Positions 52,000-60,431 of a DNA stretch of 64,000 nt are shown here, in pieces (the first letter of the stretch is position 1; each line of letters starts with the position of its first letter). The DNA comes from Bdellovibrionales bacterium (GTDB lineage Bacteria > Bdellovibrionota > UBA1018). The position numbers were made by a program, and so were the translations under genes. Under the pieces are notes generated by a model, which had not been told where the DNA came from, did not search any database, and worked only from the letters and a program-made list of their open reading frames with translations. The stretch is from contig JAEUWC010000010.1 in NCBI GenBank assembly GCA_016786465.1, positions 1 to 64,000 on the forward strand, in the 5' to 3' direction.

Positions 52000-53206
52000 G
52001 GAATGTAATCCTTAAGCGCGTCCCAGCTGAAATTTGTTTGGACGATCGGACCACCTGGTTGCTGGTTGGGTCTCGGACTAATGAAAATCCACGCTCTAAA
52101 ACCCGTAGCGGCGAAAGAGCCCCGAGCTTTCCAACCCATTGTTCAAAGGTCGAACGTCGTCTTTCCAATCTTACTCGCATCGCTCTTTCCAGTCGCATGG
52201 AAAGCTCATCACAACGCTGAACTTTTTCGCGCAATCGATCCTTGGGACTGATCAGGCGCGCAGCGACGTGTGTCAGTAAGGTTTTTTTGGCGGTCAGGTC
52301 ACGACTAACAACCTGCATTAGCCTGATTTGCGCTTCGCGCAGTCGCCTAGAAACATCAAACCAAGCGCCAGTGATCATTTCGGCCGCAGCCGATGGCGTC
52401 GCTGCCCTTAAATCCGAAACAAAATCAGAAATCGTGAAATCGATTTCATGCCCAACCGCAGACACGACCGGTAGTGCACTTTTCGCAATCGCGCGCGCTA
52501 ACCCTTCGTCGTTGAAGCACCAAAGGTCTTCCATGCTTCCACCGCCGCGGGCCAAGACCACGACGTCGCCCAGTTTTTTCTGGTTCACCACTTCCAGTGC
52601 ACGAATCAATTGCGCTGGCGCTTCGGTCCCCTGAACCAGGGCGGGGACCACCAGAATTTGAACATGCGGTGCTCGTCTTTCCATGACCGTGATCATGTCG
52701 CGAATGGCGGCGCCACTTGGCGAAGTGATGATCGCCACACGCTTGGGATATTCGGGAATTCTTCGCTTTCTTTGTGGGTCAAAAAGACCTTCTTGAGAAA
52801 GCTTGGCCTTCAATTGTTCAAAAGCCAAAGTCAACGCACCTGCACCCAGGGGTTCAATCTGGTCAATGATCAGCTGATAGGATCCGCGCGGCGGGTAAAT
52901 AGAAAGCTTTCCGCGACAAAGAACGGAAAGCCCATCCTTCAGATCAAAACGCTTGGACTGGCCACCCCGCGCGCCCCATCCAAAAACAGCTGCGGGGATC
53001 ATTGCATTTGCGTCCTTTAGACTGAAGTACACGTGACCGCTGGATGCGGGTCGGTAGTTACTGACTTCGCCCTGAACCCAAACTTGCTGAAAGGACGGTT
53101 CCAAAACACCGCGAATTCGCGCCGTCAGTTCCGTCACGCTTAAGTGCTTCGGGGGCTGGGTGCTTCCTTTGGAATTCGCCTGCGAAAATAAAGGAAGGTC
53201 TTCCAC
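51968..53206 (-). CDS. xseA: exodeoxyribonuclease VII large subunit
   Basis: 412 residues: the N-terminal OB-fold (SVTELTARIRGVLEPSFQQVWVQGEVSN), the catalytic core with VAIITSPSGAAIRDMITVM, LARGGGSMEDLWCFNDE and SAVGHEIDFTISDFVSDLRAATPSAAAE, then a coiled-coil tail that binds XseB. Degrades single-stranded DNA in both directions. The small subunit xseB is not next to it in this window. It lies 12 bases downstream of ctpA. Confidence 0.95.
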   Translation of the reverse strand: MEDLPLFSQANSKGSTQPPKHLSVTELTARIRGVLEPSFQQVWVQGEVSNYRPASSGHVYFSLKDANAMIPAAVFGWGARGGQSKRFDLKDGLSVLCRGKLSIYPPRGSYQLIIDQIEPLGAGALTLAFEQLKAKLSQEGLFDPQRKRRIPEYPKRVAIITSPSGAAIRDMITVMERRAPHVQILVVPALVQGTEAPAQLIRALEVVNQKKLGDVVVLARGGGSMEDLWCFNDEGLARAIAKSALPVVSAVGHEIDFTISDFVSDLRAATPSAAAEMITGAWFDVSRRLREAQIRLMQVVSRDLTAKKTLLTHVAARLISPKDRLREKVQRCDELSMRLERAMRVRLERRRSTFEQWVGKLGALSPLRVLERGFSLVRDPTSNQVVRSSKQISAGTRLRITFHDGDREVSAL

Positions 53207-53217
53207 TTACTTCCCAC

Positions 53218-54666
53218 TTACTTTGAAGAAGCCTTCTTCGTGCCAGGGGTCGCTAGACCGCCGGGGGGAAGAATTTCTGCTGCGACCATCTTCTTGAAAA
53301 CGTCGTAACTTTTTAACTGCGAAAGCGCAGCCTGGACCTGATAATCATCTCTTGGATTGATCTTGGAAGGACCGAATTCGTCATCATCCGCGATCGACTT
53401 TGCGTCTTTCGCCGCCTTTTCCTTTTTCCCAAGAAGTTCCAATTCCTGAACCTTGAATTCGTTATCCGCCTTGTCGTCTTCGGGCTTCACGTCCGTGTTC
53501 ACCATGTGACCCCGCAAGTCCTTTTCACGAAGGGCTTCGGTCTTCTTCCTGGCGTCAGCTAACACTTTTGGATCCAGATCTTCCAAAAGTACGTCAGGCT
53601 TCACGCCCTTTTCCTGAATGCTTCGGCCGCTTGGGGTGTAATACCTGGCAATGGTTAACTTCAAACCCACTTCGGGGGTCAGTTCCATCACAGTCTGAAC
53701 GGATCCTTTTCCGAAAGTCGGTTGCCCCATCACAATGGCCCGATGATGGTCTTGAAGTGCTCCGGCCACGATTTCGGCAGCAGAAGCGGAACTGGCGTTC
53801 ACCAGAACGGCAACCGGGAAATCCTTACGGGCCTTGCCACGCTTTGCGTATTTCACTTCCTTTTGGTCGCGATTGCGCCCGATGGTGGAAACGATCACGC
53901 CTTCGTCTACGAAAAGTGAACTGACTTCAACAGCCTGATCCAAAAGACCCCCTGGATTATTGCGCAGGTCAAAGACCAATCCCTTCAAAGTGCCCTTGCT
54001 TTCCATCTTCGCGATCGCAGCCTTGATGTCCTGCGCGGCGCTTTCGTTAAAGTTAGTCAAGCGGACGTATCCGTAATTGGGTTCCAAAATTTCGTTCTTC
54101 ACCGAAACCACTTTGATCAAGTCCCGCTTCAGCTTCATTTCCTTGGGTTCTTTGAATCCTTCGCGGTAAATCGAAATACTGACTTCAGACCCTTTTTTGC
54201 CCCGCATTTTTGAAACAGCTTCTTCCATGCTCAGGCCTTTGGTGCTGTCTTTTCCGATCTTGACGATGCGATCGCCCGCTTTCACGCCAGCGCGCCAAGC
54301 CGGGGTGTCTTCGATCGGAGCAATCACGGTCAAAACCCCATCCTTCACGCCGATTTCAATACCCAATCCACCGAACTTACCCTGCGTTTCTTCCTTCATT
54401 TCCCGGTAAACGTTCGGGGGCAGAAAATTTGAATGAGGATCCAAGGTTTCAAGCATTCCCTTGATCGCACCATAAATCAGGTCCTTGTGCTTCACTTCGT
54501 CGACATACATGGTTTCGACTTGGTGGATGACCTTCTGAAACATGTCGCGTTCTTCATAGCGTTCTTGCTGGGTGGGCGAAGTCGGTTTGCCTTCAGACGC
54601 CTGCGCACCCGATTGGGCAACGATCAGCAAAAGGGACGCCAACAGAATCAAAACTTGCTTCTTCAT
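53218..54666 (-). CDS. ctpA: carboxy-terminal processing protease, S41 family
   Basis: 482 residues with a signal peptide (cut near AQA, 23). PDZ domain about 95-185 (GGLGIEIGVKDGVLTVI). Protease core: LRNNPGGLLDQAVEV, the catalytic Ser within NASSASAAE (291-298) and Lys320 in TFGKGSVQT. Periplasmic; CtpA enzymes trim or degrade envelope proteins and cell-wall hydrolases. It lies one base after the EnvC-like gene stop, in the ftsE-ftsX-envC-like run. This order is widespread and suggests a shared wall-remodelling role. Confidence 0.95.
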   Translation of the reverse strand: MKKQVLILLASLLLIVAQSGAQASEGKPTSPTQQERYEERDMFQKVIHQVETMYVDEVKHKDLIYGAIKGMLETLDPHSNFLPPNVYREMKEETQGKFGGLGIEIGVKDGVLTVIAPIEDTPAWRAGVKAGDRIVKIGKDSTKGLSMEEAVSKMRGKKGSEVSISIYREGFKEPKEMKLKRDLIKVVSVKNEILEPNYGYVRLTNFNESAAQDIKAAIAKMESKGTLKGLVFDLRNNPGGLLDQAVEVSSLFVDEGVIVSTIGRNRDQKEVKYAKRGKARKDFPVAVLVNASSASAAEIVAGALQDHHRAIVMGQPTFGKGSVQTVMELTPEVGLKLTIARYYTPSGRSIQEKGVKPDVLLEDLDPKVLADARKKTEALREKDLRGHMVNTDVKPEDDKADNEFKVQELELLGKKEKAAKDAKSIADDDEFGPSKINPRDDYQVQAALSQLKSYDVFKKMVAAEILPPGGLATPGTKKASSK

Positions 54667-54667
54667 A

Positions 54668-55819
54668 TCAAGACCTCTCTGTCTTTTTCAACCATTGAAC
54701 CGGGTTGATCGGAATGTTGTTGGTTCGAAGTTCAAAATAAAGCGGATCCCCGTTGCGCGCGGTGGTACCAATGCTCGCGCCCTTCTGAATTGAATCCCCG
54801 GCCTTGCAGCTTAACTTTTCAAGCTTTCCGGAAATCGAATAGAAATGGTTCCCATGATCGATAATCGCGATCTTTCCTAGGTTTGGGACTTCTCCTGAAA
54901 AAGCGACTTTGCCTGCCAAAATTGCCGAAACTTCCTGTCCCGGAGCCACTTCGATTTCAATCCCCTTTTTGAAAACTTGAAGTTTGGATTTTTGGTCCAA
55001 GGACTTTCCGAAAAAGCCGACGATTCGTCCCATCACGGGGTAATCCAGTTTGCCTTGCAGCGCAGTCAACTGCGTGATCGGTGCGGCTGCGGACTTCTCG
55101 CGGGCCAGGGATTCCCGAAGTTCCATCCGGACGTTGAAGTCTTTAAGTAATTTTTCGACGTCGGCTTCCGCAATCTTCAGTTTCTGATAACTGTCCAACT
55201 GTTCCAGTTTTTCCTGGCCTTTTTTGGCCATTAAGTCCGACTGAATCTTTTCGTTAAATTCCAGAACCCCTTCTTTTTCGTCGATGTCATGAATCAGCGC
55301 GATCAATTGGGATCGTTCTTCAAAAATCCTTTTTTCCAAAAGATCGGCGTCGGCCACGTCGGCTTTTACGACTTCGACTTCGCGAAGGCTTCTTTCAACC
55401 AAGCGGCTTAGGACTTTTCGGCGCGGGGCTTCCAGTTTTTCTTTTTCCAGAAGATTCCATCCCTTTGGCACTTCTGACTGTGAACGCCGAATGTCACGCA
55501 AGGTCAGCCGAATGGCTTTTTTGGATTCTTCGATTTTTTCTTTCAGCCGCGCACGACGCCCTTCCAGGGTTTCGATCGTGTCTTCCAGATTCTTTACGCG
55601 TCGAAGGGAAATTTCCTTTTCCTGCTTCTGTAGGCGAATCAATGCGCGAACCCTTTTCAAATGGGTTTGCGCGTTTGAATGCGATTTTCCCGATGCAGCG
55701 ACTGACTTTTCCAGTTCATGCATCTTATCGCGGATCGCCCCAAGCTGTTCGGCAAGACCCCGTTTGGGAACCATCGCCCTAGATTCAGGAATCAGGAAAA
55801 GCGCTAAAGCCAGAATCAT
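54668..55819 (-). CDS. EnvC-like coiled-coil/degenerate LytM protein (murein hydrolase activator)
   Basis: Start set at 55819 (MILALALFLIPESRA signal), with an ATGA overlap with ftsX; 383 residues. Residues about 20-250 are a long coiled coil (many Lys/Glu/Leu heptads). The C-terminal LytM-like domain (GIEIEVAPGQEV, IIDHGNHFYSISGKL, PLYFELR) lacks the first zinc-His (position occupied by Gly-Ile) and the final His of H-x-H (Tyr in LYFELR), as in EnvC, which activates amidases instead of cutting itself. FtsEX controls EnvC in E. coli, so a division role is likely. Confidence 0.88.
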   Translation of the reverse strand: MILALALFLIPESRAMVPKRGLAEQLGAIRDKMHELEKSVAASGKSHSNAQTHLKRVRALIRLQKQEKEISLRRVKNLEDTIETLEGRRARLKEKIEESKKAIRLTLRDIRRSQSEVPKGWNLLEKEKLEAPRRKVLSRLVERSLREVEVVKADVADADLLEKRIFEERSQLIALIHDIDEKEGVLEFNEKIQSDLMAKKGQEKLEQLDSYQKLKIAEADVEKLLKDFNVRMELRESLAREKSAAAPITQLTALQGKLDYPVMGRIVGFFGKSLDQKSKLQVFKKGIEIEVAPGQEVSAILAGKVAFSGEVPNLGKIAIIDHGNHFYSISGKLEKLSCKAGDSIQKGASIGTTARNGDPLYFELRTNNIPINPVQWLKKTERS

Positions 55820-56667
55820 TTGCGAGCAAAACCCCCGGAAAAAATCCCTAGCGCGATTCCGCCCAATGCGACGGCGACTGAAGCCATCCAAGTCGGCTGC
55901 GGAAAATCAGATAGAAGCGGTGAAAGCAAAGTCAGCTGGCGAAAAAGCCAGGATCCGCAAAGGTTCCAAAAAACCAGACCCGCGATTCCACCCACGGTTC
56001 CAATCCAAAGACCCGAAAGAAAAATCGGGGCCTTGGCCATCCCCGGGCTTGCACCCCAGAAAGTCATCAGATCGACAACGTCTCGATGCAAAGAAGAATT
56101 GGCTTGGGCCATATAGACCAAAGCGGAAAGAAGCGCGAAGGCCAGCCCAATCACTAAAACCCGCGCAACCCATCGAATGGCCTTAAAGCCAGACACGATT
56201 TGAATGTGGCGATCGCGCGACGTTTCGACGGATTCGATTCCGGGGATCTGTGAAAGCTTTTCGGCAGCCGCCTGGGAAAAGATTCCCGTGATTGAAAAAT
56301 GCCGTGGAACCAGCTGATGCGTTTCAGCGCCAAATCCCTGAACTTCCCGTGCAAGATCAGGATAGGTGTCGCCAAGCCGATCGATGAATTCCTGTACGCT
56401 GACCGCCTGCACCTGCGACGGTCTTGCGCCTAGCTGCAGCTGAATTGAATCCGAAATCTTGGATTCGTCTTCGGGGCGAACCGAAGAATCCAGATAGGCC
56501 GTGATCACTTGTTCGCTTTGAAGACGATGAACCAGCGGGGTTAGCCCATTTTCAAGATGAAAAAGCATTGCGGCGATTGTCAAAAGCGCGCCCATCGAAA
56601 GGACCGAAAGGATCTGGGTCAAGGGGGCTTGGCGCCAGGGCCGAAGCGACATTTTTAGTAAAAGCAT
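55816..56667 (-). CDS. ftsX: cell division protein FtsX
   Basis: 283 residues from the ATG at 56667, which has GAGGA 7 bases upstream; a start at 56652 is the alternative. Four predicted membrane segments with a periplasmic loop after the first (SEQVITAYLDSSVRPED...). The core DVVDLMTFWGASPGMAK is the conserved FtsX cytoplasmic motif. With FtsE it forms an ABC-type mechanotransducer that drives cell-wall hydrolysis at the septum. The stop overlaps the EnvC-like gene (ATGA). Confidence 0.93.
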   Translation of the reverse strand: MLLLKMSLRPWRQAPLTQILSVLSMGALLTIAAMLFHLENGLTPLVHRLQSEQVITAYLDSSVRPEDESKISDSIQLQLGARPSQVQAVSVQEFIDRLGDTYPDLAREVQGFGAETHQLVPRHFSITGIFSQAAAEKLSQIPGIESVETSRDRHIQIVSGFKAIRWVARVLVIGLAFALLSALVYMAQANSSLHRDVVDLMTFWGASPGMAKAPIFLSGLWIGTVGGIAGLVFWNLCGSWLFRQLTLLSPLLSDFPQPTWMASVAVALGGIALGIFSGGFARK

Positions 56668-57338
56668 AGACCGTCCTCGAGCATGACCCGCCCGTGTTTC
56701 ATTTGCGCACAACGTTTGCGCACGCGCCGAACGATTTCGCGATCATGGGTCGCCAGAAGCACTGTCGTGCCCGAAGTGTTCGCGCGAAGAAACTGATCCA
56801 TCAACACCCAAGTCGTTTCTGGATCCTGCGAACCGGTAGGTTCATCCGCAATCAAGATCTCGGGCTTTCGTATCAATGCCCGAGCCAAGGCCGTGCGCTG
56901 ACATTCTCCGCCCGAAATCTGCGAAATCGAACGATTGCGAAGCGCGACTAGATTCAGTTTTTCCAAAAGTTCGTGAACCGAATTCTTTAAATTCAGCCCC
57001 GAAAGCGGATTCCTAGAAAGCCGCGATGAAAGCGCTATGTTTTCATAAACGCTAAGGTCGGAAATCAACTGGTGGTTCTGGGGAACATATCCGATGGACT
57101 GGCGAATCGTGCGAAGAGTCGACGGATTCACTTTTGCCAAATCGTAGCCAAAGACCTGAACCTGCCCCTGCGACGCAACGTCGTCAGTCGCGATCAACCG
57201 AAGCAATGTGGATTTCCCGGCACCGCTTCCACCGACGACGTACAAGAAATCTCCGCGGTTCATTTCCAGATCCACATGATCCAGAACCCGAGTCTGTCCG
57301 TGATACCATTTTGAAACGCCCGAAAGACGAACGTACAC
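56655..57338 (-). CDS. ftsE: cell division ATP-binding protein FtsE
   Basis: 227 residues, starting with GTG (MYVRLSGVSKWY). Walker A GGSGAGKST, signature QISGGECQRTALARALI, Walker B ILIADEPTGSQDP and switch ATHDREIV. ABC ATPase partner of FtsX. First gene of ftsE-ftsX-envC-like-ctpA-xseA-M23-SH3b-barrel, all minus strand with small gaps or overlaps; expression likely starts between 57339 and 57509. Confidence 0.95.
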   Translation of the reverse strand: MYVRLSGVSKWYHGQTRVLDHVDLEMNRGDFLYVVGGSGAGKSTLLRLIATDDVASQGQVQVFGYDLAKVNPSTLRTIRQSIGYVPQNHQLISDLSVYENIALSSRLSRNPLSGLNLKNSVHELLEKLNLVALRNRSISQISGGECQRTALARALIRKPEILIADEPTGSQDPETTWVLMDQFLRANTSGTTVLLATHDREIVRRVRKRCAQMKHGRVMLEDGLCFY

Positions 57339-57378
57339 GCGCGAATTCCCCCTTCTTCAGGCTAGCACATCGGGATTG

Positions 57379-57402
57379 GATCGAGCACATTTCTGCTCGA
57401 CC
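57379..57402. repeat. third copy of the dispersed palindromic repeat
   Basis: GATCGAGC-ACATTTCT-GCTCGACC matches the 24-base palindrome of 35645-35668 and 35683-35706 with two substitutions. It lies 41 bases upstream of the ftsE start codon, in the intergenic space between ftsE and the CPBP gene, so here it is at the 5' side of a gene rather than behind one. Confidence 0.75.
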
Positions 57403-57443
57403 CGGGGGTCAAAGCGCGAAAGGAAATGTGCGACCTACGATTG

Positions 57444-57461
57444 GTGTCAGGAGATTGACAC
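57444..57461. promoter_or_regulatory. dyad upstream of the CPBP-tol operon
   Basis: GTGTCA-GGAGAT-TGACAC is a 6-base inverted repeat with a 6-base spacer, 48-66 bases before the CPBP start. The right arm contains TTGACA (57455-57460), and a second TTGACG follows at 57473-57478. An 18-base spacer after the latter leads to TAACCT, a weak -10. A regulator bound here could control the operon. Confidence 0.35.
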
Positions 57462-57509
57462 TACCCAATTCATTGACGGAAGCGAGAGGCGTCCCGTAAC
57501 CTGGGATTT

Positions 57510-58469
57510 ATGCTTCTGGATCGGGTCTCGAATCAGCTTTCGGCATCTTTGCGTTCGCGTCCGCTGCTCAGTGCCGTGGGTCACCTGCTTGCCTACACTG
57601 TCGTTTCTGTTTGTTTTTATCTGCTGGTCCTGACTTTGATCACGTACTTCCTGGCCTTTAGTCGGTCCCGCTTTCAGGACATCACTGACGTCTTTGGCGC
57701 AAATGCGCTTCCGCTCGTCAGCTTGGGGTCGGTCTTGTTTCTGGTTTTGCTTCGCGCCCTGAACCCGATCACCGCGACCACCACCGACGAAATTTTTACT
57801 TTATTTCGACTTCGAAAAAGGTTCCTGCCCGGATTTGGAATCGGCGCAGCGCTGGGCTTGGGCATTGTTGCTGCAGTTCTAGTCAGCGGAAGCTACCGTT
57901 ACTTGGGGGTCTTGGTTCAAATGGACGAAGCCCTGCTTTCGATGACCAGCATCGGGTTTCGGGTCTTAACCCTGGTGGTTTTGGTTTACTGCGAAGAATT
58001 CATTTTTCGTTACAAAGTTCTGAACGGACTTCGTGCCGTCATGTCGGATCCCATGGCCGTCGTTCTTTCGACTTTGGCTTTTTGTTGGGTAAAATCGTTG
58101 CAGTTTGACCTGGGGATCGCCCAGCTTGCGACGTTGTTCCTGATCGGGATCGCGGTTTCAGTTCGAACCATCACCGAAGCTGATTTTTCAAAAGGCGCCG
58201 GCTATTGGGCCGGAATCCTGGTGATTCTGCATCCTGTTTTTTCATTGCCGATTCTGGGCAATGACTACCAAGGCATTTTTCTGATCCGATACCAGAATCC
58301 CGAACTGACCACCGCGTCGACGTCACAGCTTTCAAGGTTTTTGACAGGGGGTGCGGGCGGTCCGTTGTCCAGTATTGCCATTCAGCTGGTGCTGGTCGTG
58401 GATATTCTGCAGGGCATCCTAAAAAATAAGAAAACGCTTTTAACCAATCGAAATCGGGGAATAAAATAA
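57510..58469 (+). CDS. CPBP-family (Abi/Rce1-like) membrane protein
   Basis: 319 residues with about 8 membrane segments. Motif 1 of the CPBP metalloprotease family is present (EEFIFRYKVL, E-E-x3-R). The second motif, normally F-x3-H, reads FCWVK, so the His is absent; a later His in ILVILHPVF could be the third motif. The protease may be altered or inactive. It begins the plus-strand operon with tolQ 8 bases downstream. CPBP proteins cut transmembrane substrates or act as immunity proteins. Confidence 0.65.
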   Translation: MLLDRVSNQLSASLRSRPLLSAVGHLLAYTVVSVCFYLLVLTLITYFLAFSRSRFQDITDVFGANALPLVSLGSVLFLVLLRALNPITATTTDEIFTLFRLRKRFLPGFGIGAALGLGIVAAVLVSGSYRYLGVLVQMDEALLSMTSIGFRVLTLVVLVYCEEFIFRYKVLNGLRAVMSDPMAVVLSTLAFCWVKSLQFDLGIAQLATLFLIGIAVSVRTITEADFSKGAGYWAGILVILHPVFSLPILGNDYQGIFLIRYQNPELTTASTSQLSRFLTGGAGGPLSSIAIQLVLVVDILQGILKNKKTLLTNRNRGIK

Positions 58470-58476
58470 AACAACG

Positions 58477-59172
58477 ATGAATACGCCTCATGCTGCCCCA
58501 AATGGCATTTTAGATCTGATTTCGCAGTCCGGCCCGGTCGCAAAACTGGTTCTGTTGATCCTGGTTTTCGCTTCGGTGGTTTCTTGGGCCATCATTCTTT
58601 TCAAATGGCGAATTATGAAAACGGCCGCCGCAGAAAACGTCCAGTTCCTGAATCTTTTTTGGAACGGAAAAAGCATCGAAGAAATCTACAACAAGGCGGA
58701 TCGCTACCCCCGCAGCCCGATCGCCAACGTCTTTCGATCCGGAGTCAAAGAGCTTCGAAAACTGACTTCGGCAGACGGAAGGGGTCTGGATGAATCCGGT
58801 GTTCACAACGTGGGTAGGTCGTTAAGTCGCGCGTCTGCTTCCGAAGTTGCATCCCTTGAAAAACACGTCGCTTGGTTAGCCACCACCGCCAGCGCTTCGC
58901 CCTTCATCGGTCTTTTTGGAACCGTGTGGGGGATCATGAATTCGTTTCAAGGCATCGGATCGACTGGAAGCGCGAACTTAGCCGTCGTTGCGCCAGGTAT
59001 TTCAGAAGCCTTGATCACCACTGCAACCGGGATTGCTGCCGCCATTCCCGCCGTCATTGCGTACAACCACTTCGGACAACAGATCCGCCGAGTCGCTGTC
59101 GACATGGACTGTTTCGCACAAGATTTTTTGAACATCGTTCAACGGAGCATGATGGGCTCCAGAAAAGGGTAA
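58477..59172 (+). CDS. tolQ: Tol-Pal system proton channel subunit (TolQ/ExbB family)
   Basis: 231 residues with three transmembrane segments: one near residue 25-43, and two in the C-terminal half. The conserved stretch SASPFIGLFGTVWGIMNSFQGIG and ISEALITTATGIAAAIPAVIAYNHF mark the TolQ/ExbB core. With TolR it forms a proton-driven stator. The Tol assignment rests on the tolR-tolA-tolB genes that follow. It is 7 bases behind the CPBP gene. Confidence 0.92.
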   Translation: MNTPHAAPNGILDLISQSGPVAKLVLLILVFASVVSWAIILFKWRIMKTAAAENVQFLNLFWNGKSIEEIYNKADRYPRSPIANVFRSGVKELRKLTSADGRGLDESGVHNVGRSLSRASASEVASLEKHVAWLATTASASPFIGLFGTVWGIMNSFQGIGSTGSANLAVVAPGISEALITTATGIAAAIPAVIAYNHFGQQIRRVAVDMDCFAQDFLNIVQRSMMGSRKG

Positions 59173-59173
59173 G

Positions 59174-59608
59174 ATGGGTTTTTCAACTGGCCAAGGCGGC
59201 CACGGAACTCAGACGACTCTTTCTGAAATCAACGTCACCCCTTTGGTCGACGTGATGCTTGTGCTTTTGATCGTCTTCATGGTTTCAGCGCCCTTGATGC
59301 AACAAGGGGTTCAGGTGGATCTTCCCAAGGCCAATGCCGGTACGCTGACCGAAACTCCGGAACAGATTGTCCTGGTCGTTACGAAAGACAAGAAAATCCT
59401 GATCAATGAAAAAGTGATTAAGGAAGGAACCCTTCGGACTTGGCTTGAAACACTTTCGGCGTCAAAACCCAATTTGGATGTCTTCATTTCTGCAGACCAA
59501 GGAGTCCCTTACGGCTTCGTGGCCCAAGTGATGGCCGAAGTGAAAAAGGCGAAGATACAACGAGTCGGCCTGGTGACCGACCCGGGAGACCCGAATTTCA
59601 AGCTGTGA
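59174..59608 (+). CDS. tolR: Tol-Pal system stator subunit (TolR/ExbD family)
   Basis: 144 residues. One transmembrane helix (about 22-40) with the channel Asp in NVTPLVDVMLVLLIVFMV, then a periplasmic ExbD/TolR domain (GVQVDLPKAN...VFISADQGVPYGFVAQVM). The proton path uses the Asp. It begins one base after the tolQ stop and is followed 33 bases later by tolA. Confidence 0.95.
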   Translation: MGFSTGQGGHGTQTTLSEINVTPLVDVMLVLLIVFMVSAPLMQQGVQVDLPKANAGTLTETPEQIVLVVTKDKKILINEKVIKEGTLRTWLETLSASKPNLDVFISADQGVPYGFVAQVMAEVKKAKIQRVGLVTDPGDPNFKL

Positions 59609-59641
59609 GGAACCGTCCCGAGCAAGAATTTGCTTGGCACG

Positions 59642-60421
59642 ATGACAATGAACGCGACTTTTGACGATCTAGAACCGAAGCTTTTTCGATTTCTTCAGAT
59701 TTCCGCGGTCTTGCACCTGGGAGCGATCCTGCTTTTCGTCATCAAAAGTCTGGTCTTCCCATCAAAACCGATCACTTACACGCCTTCGCTTCGCGTTGAC
59801 CTGGTCGGCCTTCCAGATATTTTGAAAAAGGACAAAGAAGCCCTGAACAAGGTCGTTTCGCAGTCCTTGGAAAAAGCGCTGAAGGAAGCTGAAACTCAGG
59901 CGAAGGCGCAAGAAAAACCCGCGCCCGAGAAAATCAAAATCACCAAAGAAATCGCGAATCCAGACGACATGATCTTGAATCCGACCAAGACCGCTTCTTC
60001 GAAAGATCGCGCCAAGAAGATGAAAAGCGCGCTGGAAAGAATCAAAGCCCTGCAGAAAATCGAAAAAGAAGAAGAAAACGTTGTCATCAAGGGCAATAAA
60101 CTTTCCAAGGGATCCAGCCTGGATGGAAACGCCAAGGAGAATGCCGAAGCGAACTATCGCGATTTGGTGCGCGATCGTTTGCGTGACGGATGGGAACTGG
60201 CACCCTGGTTAGCGCGCCAAAACCTTCAAGCAAGGGTGGAAATCACCATCGACGGCAAGGGCCGGGTACGAAGCTTTCGCTTTATCAAAGCGTCGGGCAA
60301 CAGTCAGTTTGACGAAGCGGTGAAAAGAAGTATCGCCCAAGCGCAGCCCTTTCCTACGCCACCTAAAGGAATGGCAGATCAGCTCTTGATTGATGGAATT
60401 CTGGTCGGCTTCCCCCTATAA
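59642..60421 (+). CDS. tolA: TolA-like protein with TonB C-terminal domain
   Basis: 259 residues from the ATG at 59642 (an upstream TTG at 59630 is less likely). A single N-terminal membrane helix (about 22-43) is followed by a Lys/Glu/Ala-rich helical stretch (about 60-165), shorter than in E. coli TolA. The C-terminal domain (YRDLVRDRLRDGWELAPWLA, ARVEITIDGKGRVRSFRFI, FDEAVKRSIAQAQPFPTPP) is a TonB/TolA fold that contacts TolB or Pal. Links the inner-membrane stator to the outer membrane. Confidence 0.88.
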   Translation: MTMNATFDDLEPKLFRFLQISAVLHLGAILLFVIKSLVFPSKPITYTPSLRVDLVGLPDILKKDKEALNKVVSQSLEKALKEAETQAKAQEKPAPEKIKITKEIANPDDMILNPTKTASSKDRAKKMKSALERIKALQKIEKEEENVVIKGNKLSKGSSLDGNAKENAEANYRDLVRDRLRDGWELAPWLARQNLQARVEITIDGKGRVRSFRFIKASGNSQFDEAVKRSIAQAQPFPTPPKGMADQLLIDGILVGFPL

Positions 60422-60431
60422 TCTTTAAGCA

